A DNA stretch of 32,027 nucleotides from Saprospiraceae bacterium (lineage in GTDB: Bacteria > Bacteroidota > Bacteroidia > Chitinophagales > Saprospiraceae). The position numbers were made by a program, and so were the translations under genes. The notes below the pieces were generated by a model. It saw only the letters and a list, made by a program, of their open reading frames with translations, was not told the origin of the DNA and searched no databases. Shown here in pieces: positions 9,199-18,682 of the stretch. The stretch covers positions 1 through 32,027 of the forward strand of contig JAUSMG010000146.1 of the NCBI GenBank assembly GCA_030645295.1. Reading direction: 5' to 3'. The first letter of the stretch is position 1, and the number at the start of each line of letters is the position of its first letter.

Positions 9199-11067
9199 AT
9201 GAACCAGTTTCTTCCATATTTCATACTTCTTCCTTTGCTGGGCCTGGTGCTGAGCGCACTGTTCCCGAACAGGAAGGAGAAGATCATTTTTGGAATTTCT
9301 ATTACAACAGTGGCACTGCATACCATCGGCTTGGTTGCATTGTCGCTGTTATGGCTGCTGAACGATCGTCCTACCGTATTTTATGATGGTTTATCACTTT
9401 ACCAAACCCATGACTCGGACTTTTCGATTGACTTTTACTTTGATGGCATAACTTCGGTCTATGCTGTAGTCGCCTCGGTGCTCACGTTTTTGGTGATGAT
9501 TTTTAGCCGGTCTTACATGCACCGGGAGAAGGGCTTCAAACGCTTTTTCAATAACGTGCTGTTTTTCTATTTGGGACTAAGTATTGTATTGTTTTCAGGC
9601 AATTTCGAGACACTTTTTATTGGTTGGGAAATTCTGGGCGTTACGTCTTTTTTCCTGATCGCATTTTATCGCGACCGTTATTTGCCGGTAAAAAACGCCT
9701 TGAAGGTGGTGTCGCTCTATCGTGTTGCCGATGCGGCCTTGCTTTTGGGGATATGGCTTTGTCACCATGCTTTTGAAAGAAACATTACGTTTTCAGAATT
9801 ACTGGATCCAGCCATACTCAATGAGCATTTTACAGAAGAACCGATTTATCCAATCCTCATTTCCAGTATTTTCCTGCTGGCAGCAGTGGTAAAATCGGCT
9901 CAATTCCCATTTTCCTCCTGGTTGCCCCGTGCAATGGAAGGCCCGACCACTTCAAGCGCCATATTTTATGGTTCGCTCTCCGTACACATAGGTGTTTTTC
10001 TGTTGTTACGCACTTTCCCGATTTGGGAAAGCAGTGAAGTGTTTAGGGCGATCGTGATCGCAATTGGTTTGATTACGAGCCTTTTAGCGACGGTAACGGC
10101 CCGGGTGCAATCTACCGTAAAAACCCAGATAGCCTATTCTTCCATTGCCCAGATCGGGTTGATGTTTATAGAAGTAGCCCTGGGCTGGCATACGCTGGCG
10201 CTGATTCACTTTACGGGAAATGCGTTTTTGCGGAGTTATCAATTGCTGGTGTCGCCCTCGGTATTGAGCTACATGATCCATGATCAGTTTTTCAATTTCA
10301 TTGCGCCGCAGCACAATATCACCAACACACTGTGGGGTAAATTGCGACTGACCGTTTATATGCTCAGCATAAAAGAATGGAATCTGGACCACTTCATGTA
10401 CCGCTTCCTCTGGAATCCATTGAAGCAGATGGGCGCTTTGCTGGCGTTCATTCCCGTCCGTGCGGTTACTTTCTTATTTGTACCCTTGTTTCTGGTTGGC
10501 TTCTATTTTGTCTACAATAGAGAACTGTTGCCTCCAGCCGCATTGGAATATCTTCCATCGGCCATGGCGGTCATTGGGATCATGCTGGCTTTAAAAGCCT
10601 TTAAAGCGCGGGGCAATGCCCAGCTGAGTTGGTCGCTGGTGATTATGAATCAATTGTTTTCTGCCTTATCGATCGGGCTGCATGAAGAATTTGAACATGC
10701 ACAAATTCTCCTTTTCCTGAGTGGGATTGTCGTGTCTGGTATCGTAGGCTTTTTCTGTCTCCGGTATTTGATACAGGCGGGTGAATCCATTAGTCTGGAC
10801 CGGTATCACGGGCATTCCTATTACTACCCCCGTTTAACCTTTGTATTTATGCTGGCAGCTCTGAGTCTGTCCGGTTTTCCGATTACCCCCACCTTCATCG
10901 GAGAAGACCTGTTACTTGGGAAAATTGACGAGCACCAGTTTTTACTGTTGGGATTCACAGCATTGAGCTTGATTCTGGACGGTTTGGTGGTGTTCCGAAT
11001 TTATGCACGATTGTTTTTGGGCCCCAATGAGAAGGGGTATCACGAGGTGGCTTTCAGATCGTCGTAA
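9199..11067 (+). CDS. dabB: Proton-conducting membrane protein, NuoL/DabB-like (DabB of the DAB inorganic carbon transporter)
   Basis: 622 aa multi-TM; FIGWEILGVTSFFLIAFYRDRYLPVKNALKVVSLYRVADAALLLG and VVKSAQFPFSSWLPRAMEGPTTSSAIFYGSLSVHIGVFLLLR are antiporter-like signatures; directly follows dabA. Confidence 0.85.
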   Translation: MNQFLPYFILLPLLGLVLSALFPNRKEKIIFGISITTVALHTIGLVALSLLWLLNDRPTVFYDGLSLYQTHDSDFSIDFYFDGITSVYAVVASVLTFLVMIFSRSYMHREKGFKRFFNNVLFFYLGLSIVLFSGNFETLFIGWEILGVTSFFLIAFYRDRYLPVKNALKVVSLYRVADAALLLGIWLCHHAFERNITFSELLDPAILNEHFTEEPIYPILISSIFLLAAVVKSAQFPFSSWLPRAMEGPTTSSAIFYGSLSVHIGVFLLLRTFPIWESSEVFRAIVIAIGLITSLLATVTARVQSTVKTQIAYSSIAQIGLMFIEVALGWHTLALIHFTGNAFLRSYQLLVSPSVLSYMIHDQFFNFIAPQHNITNTLWGKLRLTVYMLSIKEWNLDHFMYRFLWNPLKQMGALLAFIPVRAVTFLFVPLFLVGFYFVYNRELLPPAALEYLPSAMAVIGIMLALKAFKARGNAQLSWSLVIMNQLFSALSIGLHEEFEHAQILLFLSGIVVSGIVGFFCLRYLIQAGESISLDRYHGHSYYYPRLTFVFMLAALSLSGFPITPTFIGEDLLLGKIDEHQFLLLGFTALSLILDGLVVFRIYARLFLGPNEKGYHEVAFRSS

Positions 11068-11143
11068 GGGTTCGTTTTCTTCATATCAAGTCTATTCAGC
11101 CCCAAAGCACACACACCTTTTCACACAAATCTACAGATTAAAT

Positions 11144-11770
11144 ATGCGTACACTCACTAAAGAAATTCAAGAAAGATTAACGCCACAATTGGCACTCAAG
11201 CTTTTGCAGGATGGCAATAACAGGTTCATCAATAACCTGAAAATAAACCGCAATTTGCTTCAGCAAGTCAATGAAACAATGGAGGGACAGCATCCTTTCG
11301 CTGTGATTTTGAGTTGCATTGACTCCCGCACCAGTACGGAGTTGGTTTTTGACCAAGGACTTGGAGATATTTTCAGTATCCGTATTGCAGGTAATATCCT
11401 GAACGAGGATATCCTTGGCTCCATGGAATTTGCCTGCAAAGTAGCCGGTGCAAAAATCATTCTCGTTCTCGGGCACACCAAGTGCGGCGCCATTAAAGGC
11501 GCCTGTGACCATGTTAAAATGGGCAACCTCACAGGCCTGCTCGACAAAATCAAGCCTGTAATGGAGCGAACGCCATACACCAATGGCACCGAATACGCTT
11601 ACCCAAATGCAGTGGCGGCCAACAACGTGCATTACGTGATGGATGAGGTGGCGCAACGGAGCCAAATCATCCGCGAAATGATTGATTCCCACGAAATTGC
11701 CATAGTGGGCGGTATGTACGATATTGAGACGGGCGTCGTGGACTTTTACGAACACCCACACCTCTTTTAA
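11144..11770 (+). CDS. Beta-class carbonic anhydrase
   Basis: MRTLTKEIQERLTPQLALKLLQDGNNRF..., CIDSRTSTELVFDQGLGDIFSIRIAGN and LVLGHTKCGAIKGA (Zn ligands C/D/H/C). The ORF-track start at 11003 is upstream-extended. Confidence 0.93.
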   Translation: MRTLTKEIQERLTPQLALKLLQDGNNRFINNLKINRNLLQQVNETMEGQHPFAVILSCIDSRTSTELVFDQGLGDIFSIRIAGNILNEDILGSMEFACKVAGAKIILVLGHTKCGAIKGACDHVKMGNLTGLLDKIKPVMERTPYTNGTEYAYPNAVAANNVHYVMDEVAQRSQIIREMIDSHEIAIVGGMYDIETGVVDFYEHPHLF

Positions 11771-11815
11771 CCCCCTGTTTTGTAAAGCAAGAAGGTTTTA
11801 TAAAGGATGGATTTT

Positions 11816-11846
11816 AACCCGCTGCTGTAAAGTAGCGGGTTTTTTA
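11816..11846 (+). terminator. Rho-independent terminator after carbonic anhydrase
   Basis: AACCCGCT-GCTGTAAAGT-AGCGGGTT followed by a T tract. Confidence 0.85.
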
Positions 11847-11859
11847 TTTTGTAAAACAC

Positions 11860-11889
11860 TTGTTCGGTTCGTGTTTTTTTCAACCTTTG
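11860..11889 (+). promoter_or_regulatory. Candidate Bacteroidota sigma-A promoter for the MFS gene
   Basis: TTG (11860-11862), 19 nt, AACCTTTG (11882-11889; 7/8 to TAnnTTTG), 25 nt upstream of the ATG at 11915. Confidence 0.4.
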
Positions 11890-11914
11890 CCACCTACATC
11901 ACGAACAAAACAAA

Positions 11915-13285
11915 ATGGCCCTTTCTACGGCTTCCACAAACAAAGCTGACGCTAAGCCGCTGCTATCAACCCGCAGTATTTGGAATATGAGTGTGGGCTT
12001 TTTGGGGATTCAGGCAGGTTTCGCCCTCCAAAACGGCAATGCCAGTACCATTCTACAGCGGTACGGAGCAGATGTGCATGAACTTCCCAATTTTTGGCTC
12101 GTTGCGCCCATCATCGGCATGATTGTTCAGCCGATCATCGGGTATTATTCAGACCATACCTGGAACCGTTGGGGCCGACGTAGGCCCTACTTTCTGGCAG
12201 GCGCCATCGCTGCATGTTTTGGTATGATGCTGATGCCCAATGCCGGGATGTTTGCCGCTGTGCTCCCACTCGTGCTTGTGGGCGCGGGTATGTTAATGAT
12301 CATGGATGCCGCATTCAATGTGGCCATGGAGCCTTTTAGAGCCTTGGTCGCGGATAAGTTGCCTTCTGCTCAGCGGACGATGGGATTTTCGGCCCAAACG
12401 GCGCTCATTGGTATCGGGGCGGTCATTGGCTCGTGGTTGCCGTGGTTTTTGGCCAAAAAAGCAGGGGTAGTCGATACCGCCGCGGATGGCGTAGTACCTG
12501 ACAATGTAAAATGGTCTTTTTATATCGGGGGCATACTATTGCTCGCCGCTATCCTTTGGACAGTTTTTACGACCAGGGAATATTCTCCAAAGGAACAGGC
12601 GCAGTTCGGTGGGGAGCCTGAGGTTAAATCCACCAAGCGCGGAATTGCTTCAATACTGGAAGATCTGAAGAATATGCCCAAGGCAATGAGGCAGCTGGGA
12701 TGGGTACAGTTTTTCTCCTGGTTTGCACTGTTTTCGATGTGGGTATTCACTGCTCCGGCTATCGCACACCACGTATATGGTTGTGCCATTGATGATAATA
12801 GTTCACAGGCATTTAGTGATGCAGGTAACTGGACGGGTATTATCTTTGGCGTGTACAATGGTGTATCTGCGGTTTTCGCCCTTTGTCTTCCCTATATCGC
12901 TGCACGGATCGGGCGCAAAAATACCCACGCAGTGGCGTTGGTATGTGGCGGATTGGGATTGATCTCCATTTATTTTGCCAACTCGCCCAATTTCCTGATT
13001 TTCTCCATGATTGGGGTTGGAATTGCCTGGGCGAGCATCCTGGCCATGCCTTACGCGATGTTGGCGGGCTCGATTCCAGCCCATAAAATGGGCGTTTATA
13101 TGGGGATATTCAACTTTTTCATTACCATCCCACAAATTGTAAGTGGGGTTGTCAACCGCCCCATAGTCAAGCACTTGTATGGCAACAATGCCATTTGGGC
13201 CATTGTAATGGGTGGCGTTTTCTTTTTGTTTGCGGCTGTCGCGGTGCGGTTTGTGGAGGATAAGGATGATGTAGTGAATGCGTAA
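11915..13285 (+). CDS. MFS transporter, SLC45/sugar-symporter-like
   Basis: 456 aa, about 12 TM; GIQAGFALQNGNASTILQRYGAD, PIIGYYSDHTWNRWGRRRPYFLAGA. Confidence 0.85.
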   Translation: MALSTASTNKADAKPLLSTRSIWNMSVGFLGIQAGFALQNGNASTILQRYGADVHELPNFWLVAPIIGMIVQPIIGYYSDHTWNRWGRRRPYFLAGAIAACFGMMLMPNAGMFAAVLPLVLVGAGMLMIMDAAFNVAMEPFRALVADKLPSAQRTMGFSAQTALIGIGAVIGSWLPWFLAKKAGVVDTAADGVVPDNVKWSFYIGGILLLAAILWTVFTTREYSPKEQAQFGGEPEVKSTKRGIASILEDLKNMPKAMRQLGWVQFFSWFALFSMWVFTAPAIAHHVYGCAIDDNSSQAFSDAGNWTGIIFGVYNGVSAVFALCLPYIAARIGRKNTHAVALVCGGLGLISIYFANSPNFLIFSMIGVGIAWASILAMPYAMLAGSIPAHKMGVYMGIFNFFITIPQIVSGVVNRPIVKHLYGNNAIWAIVMGGVFFLFAAVAVRFVEDKDDVVNA

Positions 13286-13287
13286 AC

Positions 13288-13322
13288 CCCGCCTTCGCTA
13301 AAGCTATGGCGGGTGAAGTGGT
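13288..13322. repeat. Intergenic palindromic repeat, copy 1
   Basis: CCCGCC-TTCGCTAAAGCTAT-GGCGGG then TGAAGTGGT; related to copies near 27390-27456. Confidence 0.7.
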
Positions 13323-13340
13323 CAATTTGGACAGTGTGAT

Positions 13341-13385
13341 TTCAATCGAATCAATCGAATCAATCATATCAATCGAATCAATCTA
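13341..13385. repeat. 9-bp tandem repeat, 5 units (consensus ATCAATCGA)
   Basis: TTCAATCGA/ATCAATCGA/ATCAATCAT/ATCAATCGA/ATCAATCTA, immediately before the ATG at 13389. Confidence 0.95.
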
Positions 13386-13388
13386 TTT

Positions 13389-13796
13389 ATGAATCCGAAA
13401 TTCAGAGCCCTTTTTGCCGTACTTTTGGGTATTCTGGCTGGTGGTCTTGTAATTACCCTGGTGGAGATGATGTCGCCGCACACCCCCCCGGCAGGCATGA
13501 ATGTAAACGATCCCGCCAAATTGGGTGAATGGATCGCTACCTTGCCGACCTCAGCGTTTGCTATTTTGCTTTTGGCCTATTTTTTAGGTTCAGCGGTAGG
13601 GGGCTGGGTAGCCAACCAAGTGGCATTTAAGTCCCATTACCGGCCTGCGCTGATCGTGGGTTTTGGACTTTTTGTAGCAGGGGTGATGAACCTGATCGCG
13701 ATTCCGCACCCGCTGTGGTTTTCCATCGTTTCGTCCCTGATTTACTTTGTCGGCGCCTGGATTGGGGGTAGGGTAGTGGGCCGTTTGAGAATTTGA
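13389..13796 (+). CDS. Hypothetical small membrane protein, about 4 TM
   Basis: 135 aa with hydrophobic helices and GSAVGGWVANQVAFKSHYRPALIVG. Confidence 0.75.
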   Translation: MNPKFRALFAVLLGILAGGLVITLVEMMSPHTPPAGMNVNDPAKLGEWIATLPTSAFAILLLAYFLGSAVGGWVANQVAFKSHYRPALIVGFGLFVAGVMNLIAIPHPLWFSIVSSLIYFVGAWIGGRVVGRLRI

Positions 13797-13822
13797 TTTT
13801 TCACCAAAACTTTTTCTATATT

Positions 13823-14077
13823 ATGGGTACTAACGACTTGATTTTAACGCTCATTATCGGCGCCGTTTCAGGCTGGTTGGCCGGTCAGATCCGTAGAGGC
13901 TATGGCTTTGGACTGGTGGGCAACATCATTGTGGGCATCATCGGTGCATTCGTGGGCGGATGGCTTTTCCGCGAGGTACTGCACGCTGACCTGGGTGGTG
14001 GTTTGGTGGGTGTAATCGCAACATCGGTTATTGGGGCCTTGTTATTGTTGTTCCTCATTGGGCTATTCAAAAGATAA
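13823..14077 (+). CDS. GlsB/YeaQ/YmgE family stress response membrane protein
   Basis: IIGAVSGWLAGQIRRGYGFGLVGNIIVGIIGAFVGGWLF is a family signature; internal ATG at 13823. Confidence 0.9.
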   Translation: MGTNDLILTLIIGAVSGWLAGQIRRGYGFGLVGNIIVGIIGAFVGGWLFREVLHADLGGGLVGVIATSVIGALLLLFLIGLFKR

Positions 14078-14098
14078 TTAGAGCCCTTTGATGCTTAC

Positions 14099-14135
14099 CC
14101 GTCCTACGATTATGAATCGTAGGACGGTTTTTTTT
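14099..14135 (+). terminator. Strong rho-independent terminator
   Basis: Perfect 13-bp stem CCGTCCTACGATT-ATG-AATCGTAGGACGG followed by T8. Confidence 0.95.
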
Positions 14136-14143
14136 CACAGGAT

Positions 14144-15292
14144 TCAGCCCTTCAGCACCTCTCTCGCAATCACCAATTTCTGTATCTCCGAAGTTCCTTC
14201 CCCAATGGTACAAAGTTTGGAATCGCGGTAAAACTTCTCCACAGGAAAGTCCTTCGTGTAGCCGTAGCCTCCAAACACCTGTACGGCATCGGTGCTGACC
14301 TGTACGGAGATTTCCGAAGCATAGTATTTTGCCATGGCAGCCTCCTTTGTACATTTTTTTCCGGCATCTTTTAGCGTGCCGGCCTGGCGGGTCAGCAATT
14401 CAGCGGCTTCGATTTTTGTAGCCATGTCAGCCAGTTTAAAGGAAATGCCCTGAAAACCCGATATGGGTTGGCCAAACTGCTGGCGTTCCTTAGAATACTT
14501 AACCGATGCTTCATAGGCGCCCTTTGCAATGCCCAGCGCAAGTGATGCGATGCTGATACGACCGCCGTCGAGAATTTTCATGGACTGGATAAAGCCCTCT
14601 CCTTCTATGCCAAGTATCTGGCTTTCATGGATGCGGCAGTTGTCAAAGATCATTTCGGCGGTTTCGCTGGCGCGCATACCGAGTTTGTTTTCTTTTTTTC
14701 CTGCGCTGAAGCCTGGCGTTCCACGGTCCACAACAAAGGCAGTCATACCACGGCTGTCCAGCAGTTCGCCCGTGCGGGCGATGACCACTGCAACATGTCC
14801 GCTCTTGCCATGGGTGATCCAGGATTTAGTGCCGTTCAATACCCAATGATCGCCATCGAGGACGGCCGTACATTGCATCCGCATGGCATCGGAGCCAGTG
14901 TTGGGTTCTGTGAGCCCCCAGGCGCCGATCCATTTGCCCGAAGCAAGGAGTGGAAGGTATTTGCGCTTTTGCTCCTCGTTTCCAAAAGACAATATGTGGT
15001 TGGTGCAGAGCGAGTTGTGCGCTGCCACGCTTAAGCCGATGGAGCCACAGACTTTAGAAATTTCTTCTATAACCGTGATGTATTCCTGATACCCAAGTCC
15101 TGCACCGCCATATTCTTCTGGCACTACAACCCCCAGGAATCCATGCTCACCCATTTGGTGGAACATTTCCATCGGGAAGAATTGACTTTCGTCCCATTCC
15201 ATTACATAAGGTCGGATGTGTGCTTCGGCAAAATCGCGCGCGCTTTGGCGTATAAGTTGCAAATTTTCAAGGCGTTCTGCTGCTTTTCCCAT
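14144..15292 (-). CDS. Acyl-CoA dehydrogenase
   Basis: 382 aa with [71 protein letters not shown]. Confidence 0.96.
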   Translation of the reverse strand: MGKAAERLENLQLIRQSARDFAEAHIRPYVMEWDESQFFPMEMFHQMGEHGFLGVVVPEEYGGAGLGYQEYITVIEEISKVCGSIGLSVAAHNSLCTNHILSFGNEEQKRKYLPLLASGKWIGAWGLTEPNTGSDAMRMQCTAVLDGDHWVLNGTKSWITHGKSGHVAVVIARTGELLDSRGMTAFVVDRGTPGFSAGKKENKLGMRASETAEMIFDNCRIHESQILGIEGEGFIQSMKILDGGRISIASLALGIAKGAYEASVKYSKERQQFGQPISGFQGISFKLADMATKIEAAELLTRQAGTLKDAGKKCTKEAAMAKYYASEISVQVSTDAVQVFGGYGYTKDFPVEKFYRDSKLCTIGEGTSEIQKLVIAREVLKG

Positions 15293-15434
15293 GACTTGAT
15301 TTTATTTGTAGTGGTGTAATACTGCGAGATCCATATCACATTAAGGTGAAGGCAAATTGCGGCGTAAAAGTAACCCGATTTTCCCGAATAGAGGTAACCA
15401 GGCAAAGCGTCCATTGTCTACCCAACGCTAATTC

Positions 15435-15977
15435 TTAAACATTCCAGTTTCCCAAATATTTCAAAAACAATTTCACCAGGTTTTCGGCATCTGAAATGCC
15501 GCGGTGATGCTGGCCGGTAAATACAATGTCTTCTTTTTCAATGGCTTTACGAAGTCCAATGCCCGTTTTCATTCGCTTCATTAAGCGATATTGTTCTTTA
15601 AGATTGGCGTGATGTTCCGTCCAATCGTTATCAAGGCGGTGCAGGCGACAGTCGGCGGCAAACATTTTGCGGTCGAAATTGCCCCATGAGCACAATACAT
15701 AGTCTTCCTCTTCGATGCGGGCCCAGTCCTGGAATTCCTGAATGACATCAGGGAAATATTTTGCACGGTTCACATTGGATTGTTCGATCGTAGTGAGTTG
15801 CCGGCAAAATGGTGAAAGGTTCGGGTGGAGGGAGGGTTTTACAAAGCGGTTGAATTTACCGCGTACTTCGCCATATTGGTTAAGGCGAAAAGCACCGATT
15901 TCAATGGTCTCTTGCACATAGCCAATCGGCGGCGTTTCCCAGCATGTGGCCTCCAAATCGTAAATAATGTAATTCAT
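15435..15977 (-). CDS. 3'-5' exonuclease, DEDDh family (KapD/ERI1-like)
   Basis: MNYIIYDLEATCWE (D-x-E), CSWGNFDRKMF, HHRGISDAENL (HxxxxD); start at 15977 overlaps the upstream gene stop (ATGA). Confidence 0.85.
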   Translation of the reverse strand: MNYIIYDLEATCWETPPIGYVQETIEIGAFRLNQYGEVRGKFNRFVKPSLHPNLSPFCRQLTTIEQSNVNRAKYFPDVIQEFQDWARIEEEDYVLCSWGNFDRKMFAADCRLHRLDNDWTEHHANLKEQYRLMKRMKTGIGLRKAIEKEDIVFTGQHHRGISDAENLVKLFLKYLGNWNV

Positions 15978-16894
15978 CGCAATCCTAATTTCTGCAACAA
16001 AAACCACAAGATAAGCCTGATCCGACTTTTCTGTGAAATGTAAAATATTTCCTGGTCCAGGCCATTTGGTCTTTCAACCCGGGTTGGGTGTGTGAGTGGG
16101 AGAGCAAGGCTTGAAGCACGAATGTTGGCTTTCCGGTCCAGCTGCTTTGTATGGGTTGCCGCTGCTTCTCCGATACCCGTATTTTGGACCAGATTCAAGC
16201 TTGGGACAATGCTTAATCCATTGTTATTCAATACACTATAAGCCCAGGCATAGGCCCAGGAATTATTTTCTCTGGCTTTTGTGGCCCGAAATTTATCCAA
16301 CATATAAGCCTGAGCGATGGGTTCAGGTGTCAGGCTGCTGATCCTGTTTTCACGAACGAAATCCTCGAATCCTTCCAGATTAAGCGACATTTTTGCCCAG
16401 GCGCTTCGCCAACTTGCCCAACCCCAGACAAAACTGAACTGAGAGAAAAAATAACTCGAAGACAGGGTGCGGGTGAGTTGTTCTGCCACGTTAGAGCCAC
16501 CAATGTGCATCACCTGTTCGTGGTCAGCATAACGCTCCAGCAATGTTTCGCAAAAAGGGAAAAAAGAACGGTCTGGGAGGCAGTCGTCTTCTAAAACGAT
16601 GCCTTGTTCCACAGCCTCAAAAAACCAGTCCAATGCTCCAGAAACACCTTCCCGAAGCCCGACATTTTGAGCCCGAAAAAGGGTTTTGATCTCGCAGGGC
16701 CAGTCTATTTTGTCCAATTCAGTGCGCACCGCAGTTACCTTTTCAGACTCCCCCTCGACACTTTCCCTGGGTCCATCGCAATGGACGAATATTTGCGTGG
16801 GTCTGATTTCGCGCAGCCGATCCAATACAGCCCTGGTGTGTTTCGGGCGGTTGAAAAGGAGTAATAATATTGGCGTGGTGCAGCGGTAGTCCAT
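15974..16894 (-). CDS. Glycosyltransferase, HlpA-like/GT2-type nucleotide-diphospho-sugar transferase
   Basis: TPILLLLFNRPKHTRAVLDRLREIRPTQIFVHCDGPR, GIVLEDDCLPDRSFFPFCETLLERY. Confidence 0.82.
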   Translation of the reverse strand: MDYRCTTPILLLLFNRPKHTRAVLDRLREIRPTQIFVHCDGPRESVEGESEKVTAVRTELDKIDWPCEIKTLFRAQNVGLREGVSGALDWFFEAVEQGIVLEDDCLPDRSFFPFCETLLERYADHEQVMHIGGSNVAEQLTRTLSSSYFFSQFSFVWGWASWRSAWAKMSLNLEGFEDFVRENRISSLTPEPIAQAYMLDKFRATKARENNSWAYAWAYSVLNNNGLSIVPSLNLVQNTGIGEAAATHTKQLDRKANIRASSLALPLTHPTRVERPNGLDQEIFYISQKSRIRLILWFLLQKLGLR

Positions 16895-16912
16895 GGTGCA
16901 ATTTGATGCGCA

Positions 16913-18043
16913 CTAATTTACTATGGTTTGATAAACAGCAAGATGCTTTTTCGCGCTTTGCTCCCAGGTAAACGCTTTAACCCGTTCGAGCCCCATTTCA
17001 ATCCTGTTTCTTCGATAATCCGTGTCCTCTAAAAGGCGTCTCACCTCCGCCTCCAAACTGCCGGAAGTATTTTCGTCAAAATAGCTGGCAGCCTCAGCTC
17101 CGACTTCCGGTAATGAGCTCGCCCGATTTAAAACGACCGGACACCCACAGGCAAAGGCCTCCAACACTGGTATTCCAAAACCTTCATATTGCGAAGGGAA
17201 AATGAAGCACATTGCCTGGCTGTACAATTTTGCTAATTCCGCATCGGAACCAACGCTCTGATATCGGACTTTGTGGGCAACGCCAAGCCGGGCCAATTGT
17301 TCGTTTTCGGCTTTGTCAAAGTGCGAACCGCCTACACAAATCAGCTCAAGATCCTTTACTGAATGCAATAAACCGGCTATTTGCTCCAGCATCCACGCAA
17401 AGTTTTTATAAGTTTTGCGCTGACCGACGAACAAGAGGAAAGGAGGGCTTTGGACTTTGGAGCCTGGATTTTGGGCTTCTAAGTCTGGTTGAAGTGAGTT
17501 TCCGTGATGAATGACATAAACTTTGGAAGGATCAATTTCGGGACAAAAGCGCAGTAAATCCCTCCGGGTATTTTCTGAAACAGCAATAATAGCGTCGGCT
17601 TTTCCAGCCAAAAACCGTTTGTTTTCAACAACCTGTGCGTCGAGTGAAAACACGCTTCTACTTCCGTGACCGTAGATCTCGTGGATCATGTCGTGCACCG
17701 TAAGTACGAAACGAATGGATCGTGTCTCCAGCGTTTTTAAAAAATAGGGGTCAAAATAGGTCGGGTGGAATACATCGGGCGGATACCTCCTGATAGCTTC
17801 TAAGGAGGCCTTTCTCCCCAACACGTTTTGCAGTATCTTTTTACCCTTAAATGAAAACGGCGTGAGACTTTTTCGCTGAAAATCCGGAAGGCTGCGGAGA
17901 TAAACGTTTTCAGAATAAAAGTTTTCAGGCAGGATTACCTCCTGTCCAAGGGCTTTCAGACCAAGCATCTGTGCTACAAAATAACGGGACACACCACCGT
18001 AAGTCTGCCAGGAAAAAACCTGGTGGTCGAAGAGAATGCGCAT
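16913..18043 (-). CDS. Glycosyltransferase family 1/4 (GT-B fold)
   Basis: 376 aa; VYVIHHGNSL, FLLFVGQRKTYKNFAWMLE, CFIFPSQYEGFGIPVLEAFACGCPVV. Confidence 0.93.
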   Translation of the reverse strand: MRILFDHQVFSWQTYGGVSRYFVAQMLGLKALGQEVILPENFYSENVYLRSLPDFQRKSLTPFSFKGKKILQNVLGRKASLEAIRRYPPDVFHPTYFDPYFLKTLETRSIRFVLTVHDMIHEIYGHGSRSVFSLDAQVVENKRFLAGKADAIIAVSENTRRDLLRFCPEIDPSKVYVIHHGNSLQPDLEAQNPGSKVQSPPFLLFVGQRKTYKNFAWMLEQIAGLLHSVKDLELICVGGSHFDKAENEQLARLGVAHKVRYQSVGSDAELAKLYSQAMCFIFPSQYEGFGIPVLEAFACGCPVVLNRASSLPEVGAEAASYFDENTSGSLEAEVRRLLEDTDYRRNRIEMGLERVKAFTWEQSAKKHLAVYQTIVN

Positions 18044-18064
18044 TTTTCACAAGATCAAAATGTC

Positions 18065-18682
18065 CTAAAATTTCCAGGTAAAGCCAAAACGATATTCTAC
18101 CGGGTTATCCCAACCGTTGATGTCGTTGGCGACTTTAAAATTATAAAGAATGCTGATCTCGGAGCCTACACCGCCGGGTTCACCGAAATTCCATCCGGCG
18201 CCAAGACGCTGATTTACACGTTGGTCGGTAAATCTTTCCTGCGTGTTCAAATCTTTGTCTTGAAACCACTTATTGGACAATTCTGCCTGCAGGAATAAGC
18301 CCCGGAAGACCCGGCACCGCACAAATCCACCCACATCCCAGCTATGGAGTGCAGTGGCTTTGAAGCCAGGTTGTTTGAGCGAAGTAAAATCGTAGGCAAC
18401 CCGAGGCCCTGCCGACAGTGGTCCCGCGATTTTATACCCAACCATGGGCGACAAACCAAAAACGAATATGCTGCCGCCGTTGAATGCGCCGAAGCCGATA
18501 TTGACACCACCGCCATACCAAAGTTTTGAGGTAAAGTCGTTGGTCGCTTCCTTCTCTGCCTTGTATTCCCGTTCTCTTTTTGGCTCACGTTCCCGGTCAC
18601 GACGCTGGGCGGAAACGGATGGAGCGAAAGAAATCAAAAGCGCCAGGGCGAGCAATACTAAATTGTGTTTTTTAAGTTGCAT
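18065..18682 (-). CDS. Outer membrane beta-barrel-like exported protein
   Basis: 205 aa: signal peptide ending SVSAQ, alternating aromatic/polar strands, C-terminal FGFTWKF. Confidence 0.75.
   Translation of the reverse strand: MQLKKHNLVLLALALLISFAPSVSAQRRDREREPKREREYKAEKEATNDFTSKLWYGGGVNIGFGAFNGGSIFVFGLSPMVGYKIAGPLSAGPRVAYDFTSLKQPGFKATALHSWDVGGFVRCRVFRGLFLQAELSNKWFQDKDLNTQERFTDQRVNQRLGAGWNFGEPGGVGSEISILYNFKVANDINGWDNPVEYRFGFTWKF

Noticed and set aside
9199-11067. Respiratory complex I NuoL subunit
   Set aside because: No other nuo genes; direct linkage to DabA and carbonic anhydrase fits DabB better
11003-11143. N-terminal extension of carbonic anhydrase in the ORF track
   Set aside because: The extension overlaps the dabB end in another frame and is not CA-like; the ATG at 11144 gives a normal CA start
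11177-11761. 194-aa minus-strand ORF opposite carbonic anhydrase
   Set aside because: Antisense of a strongly conserved CA frame
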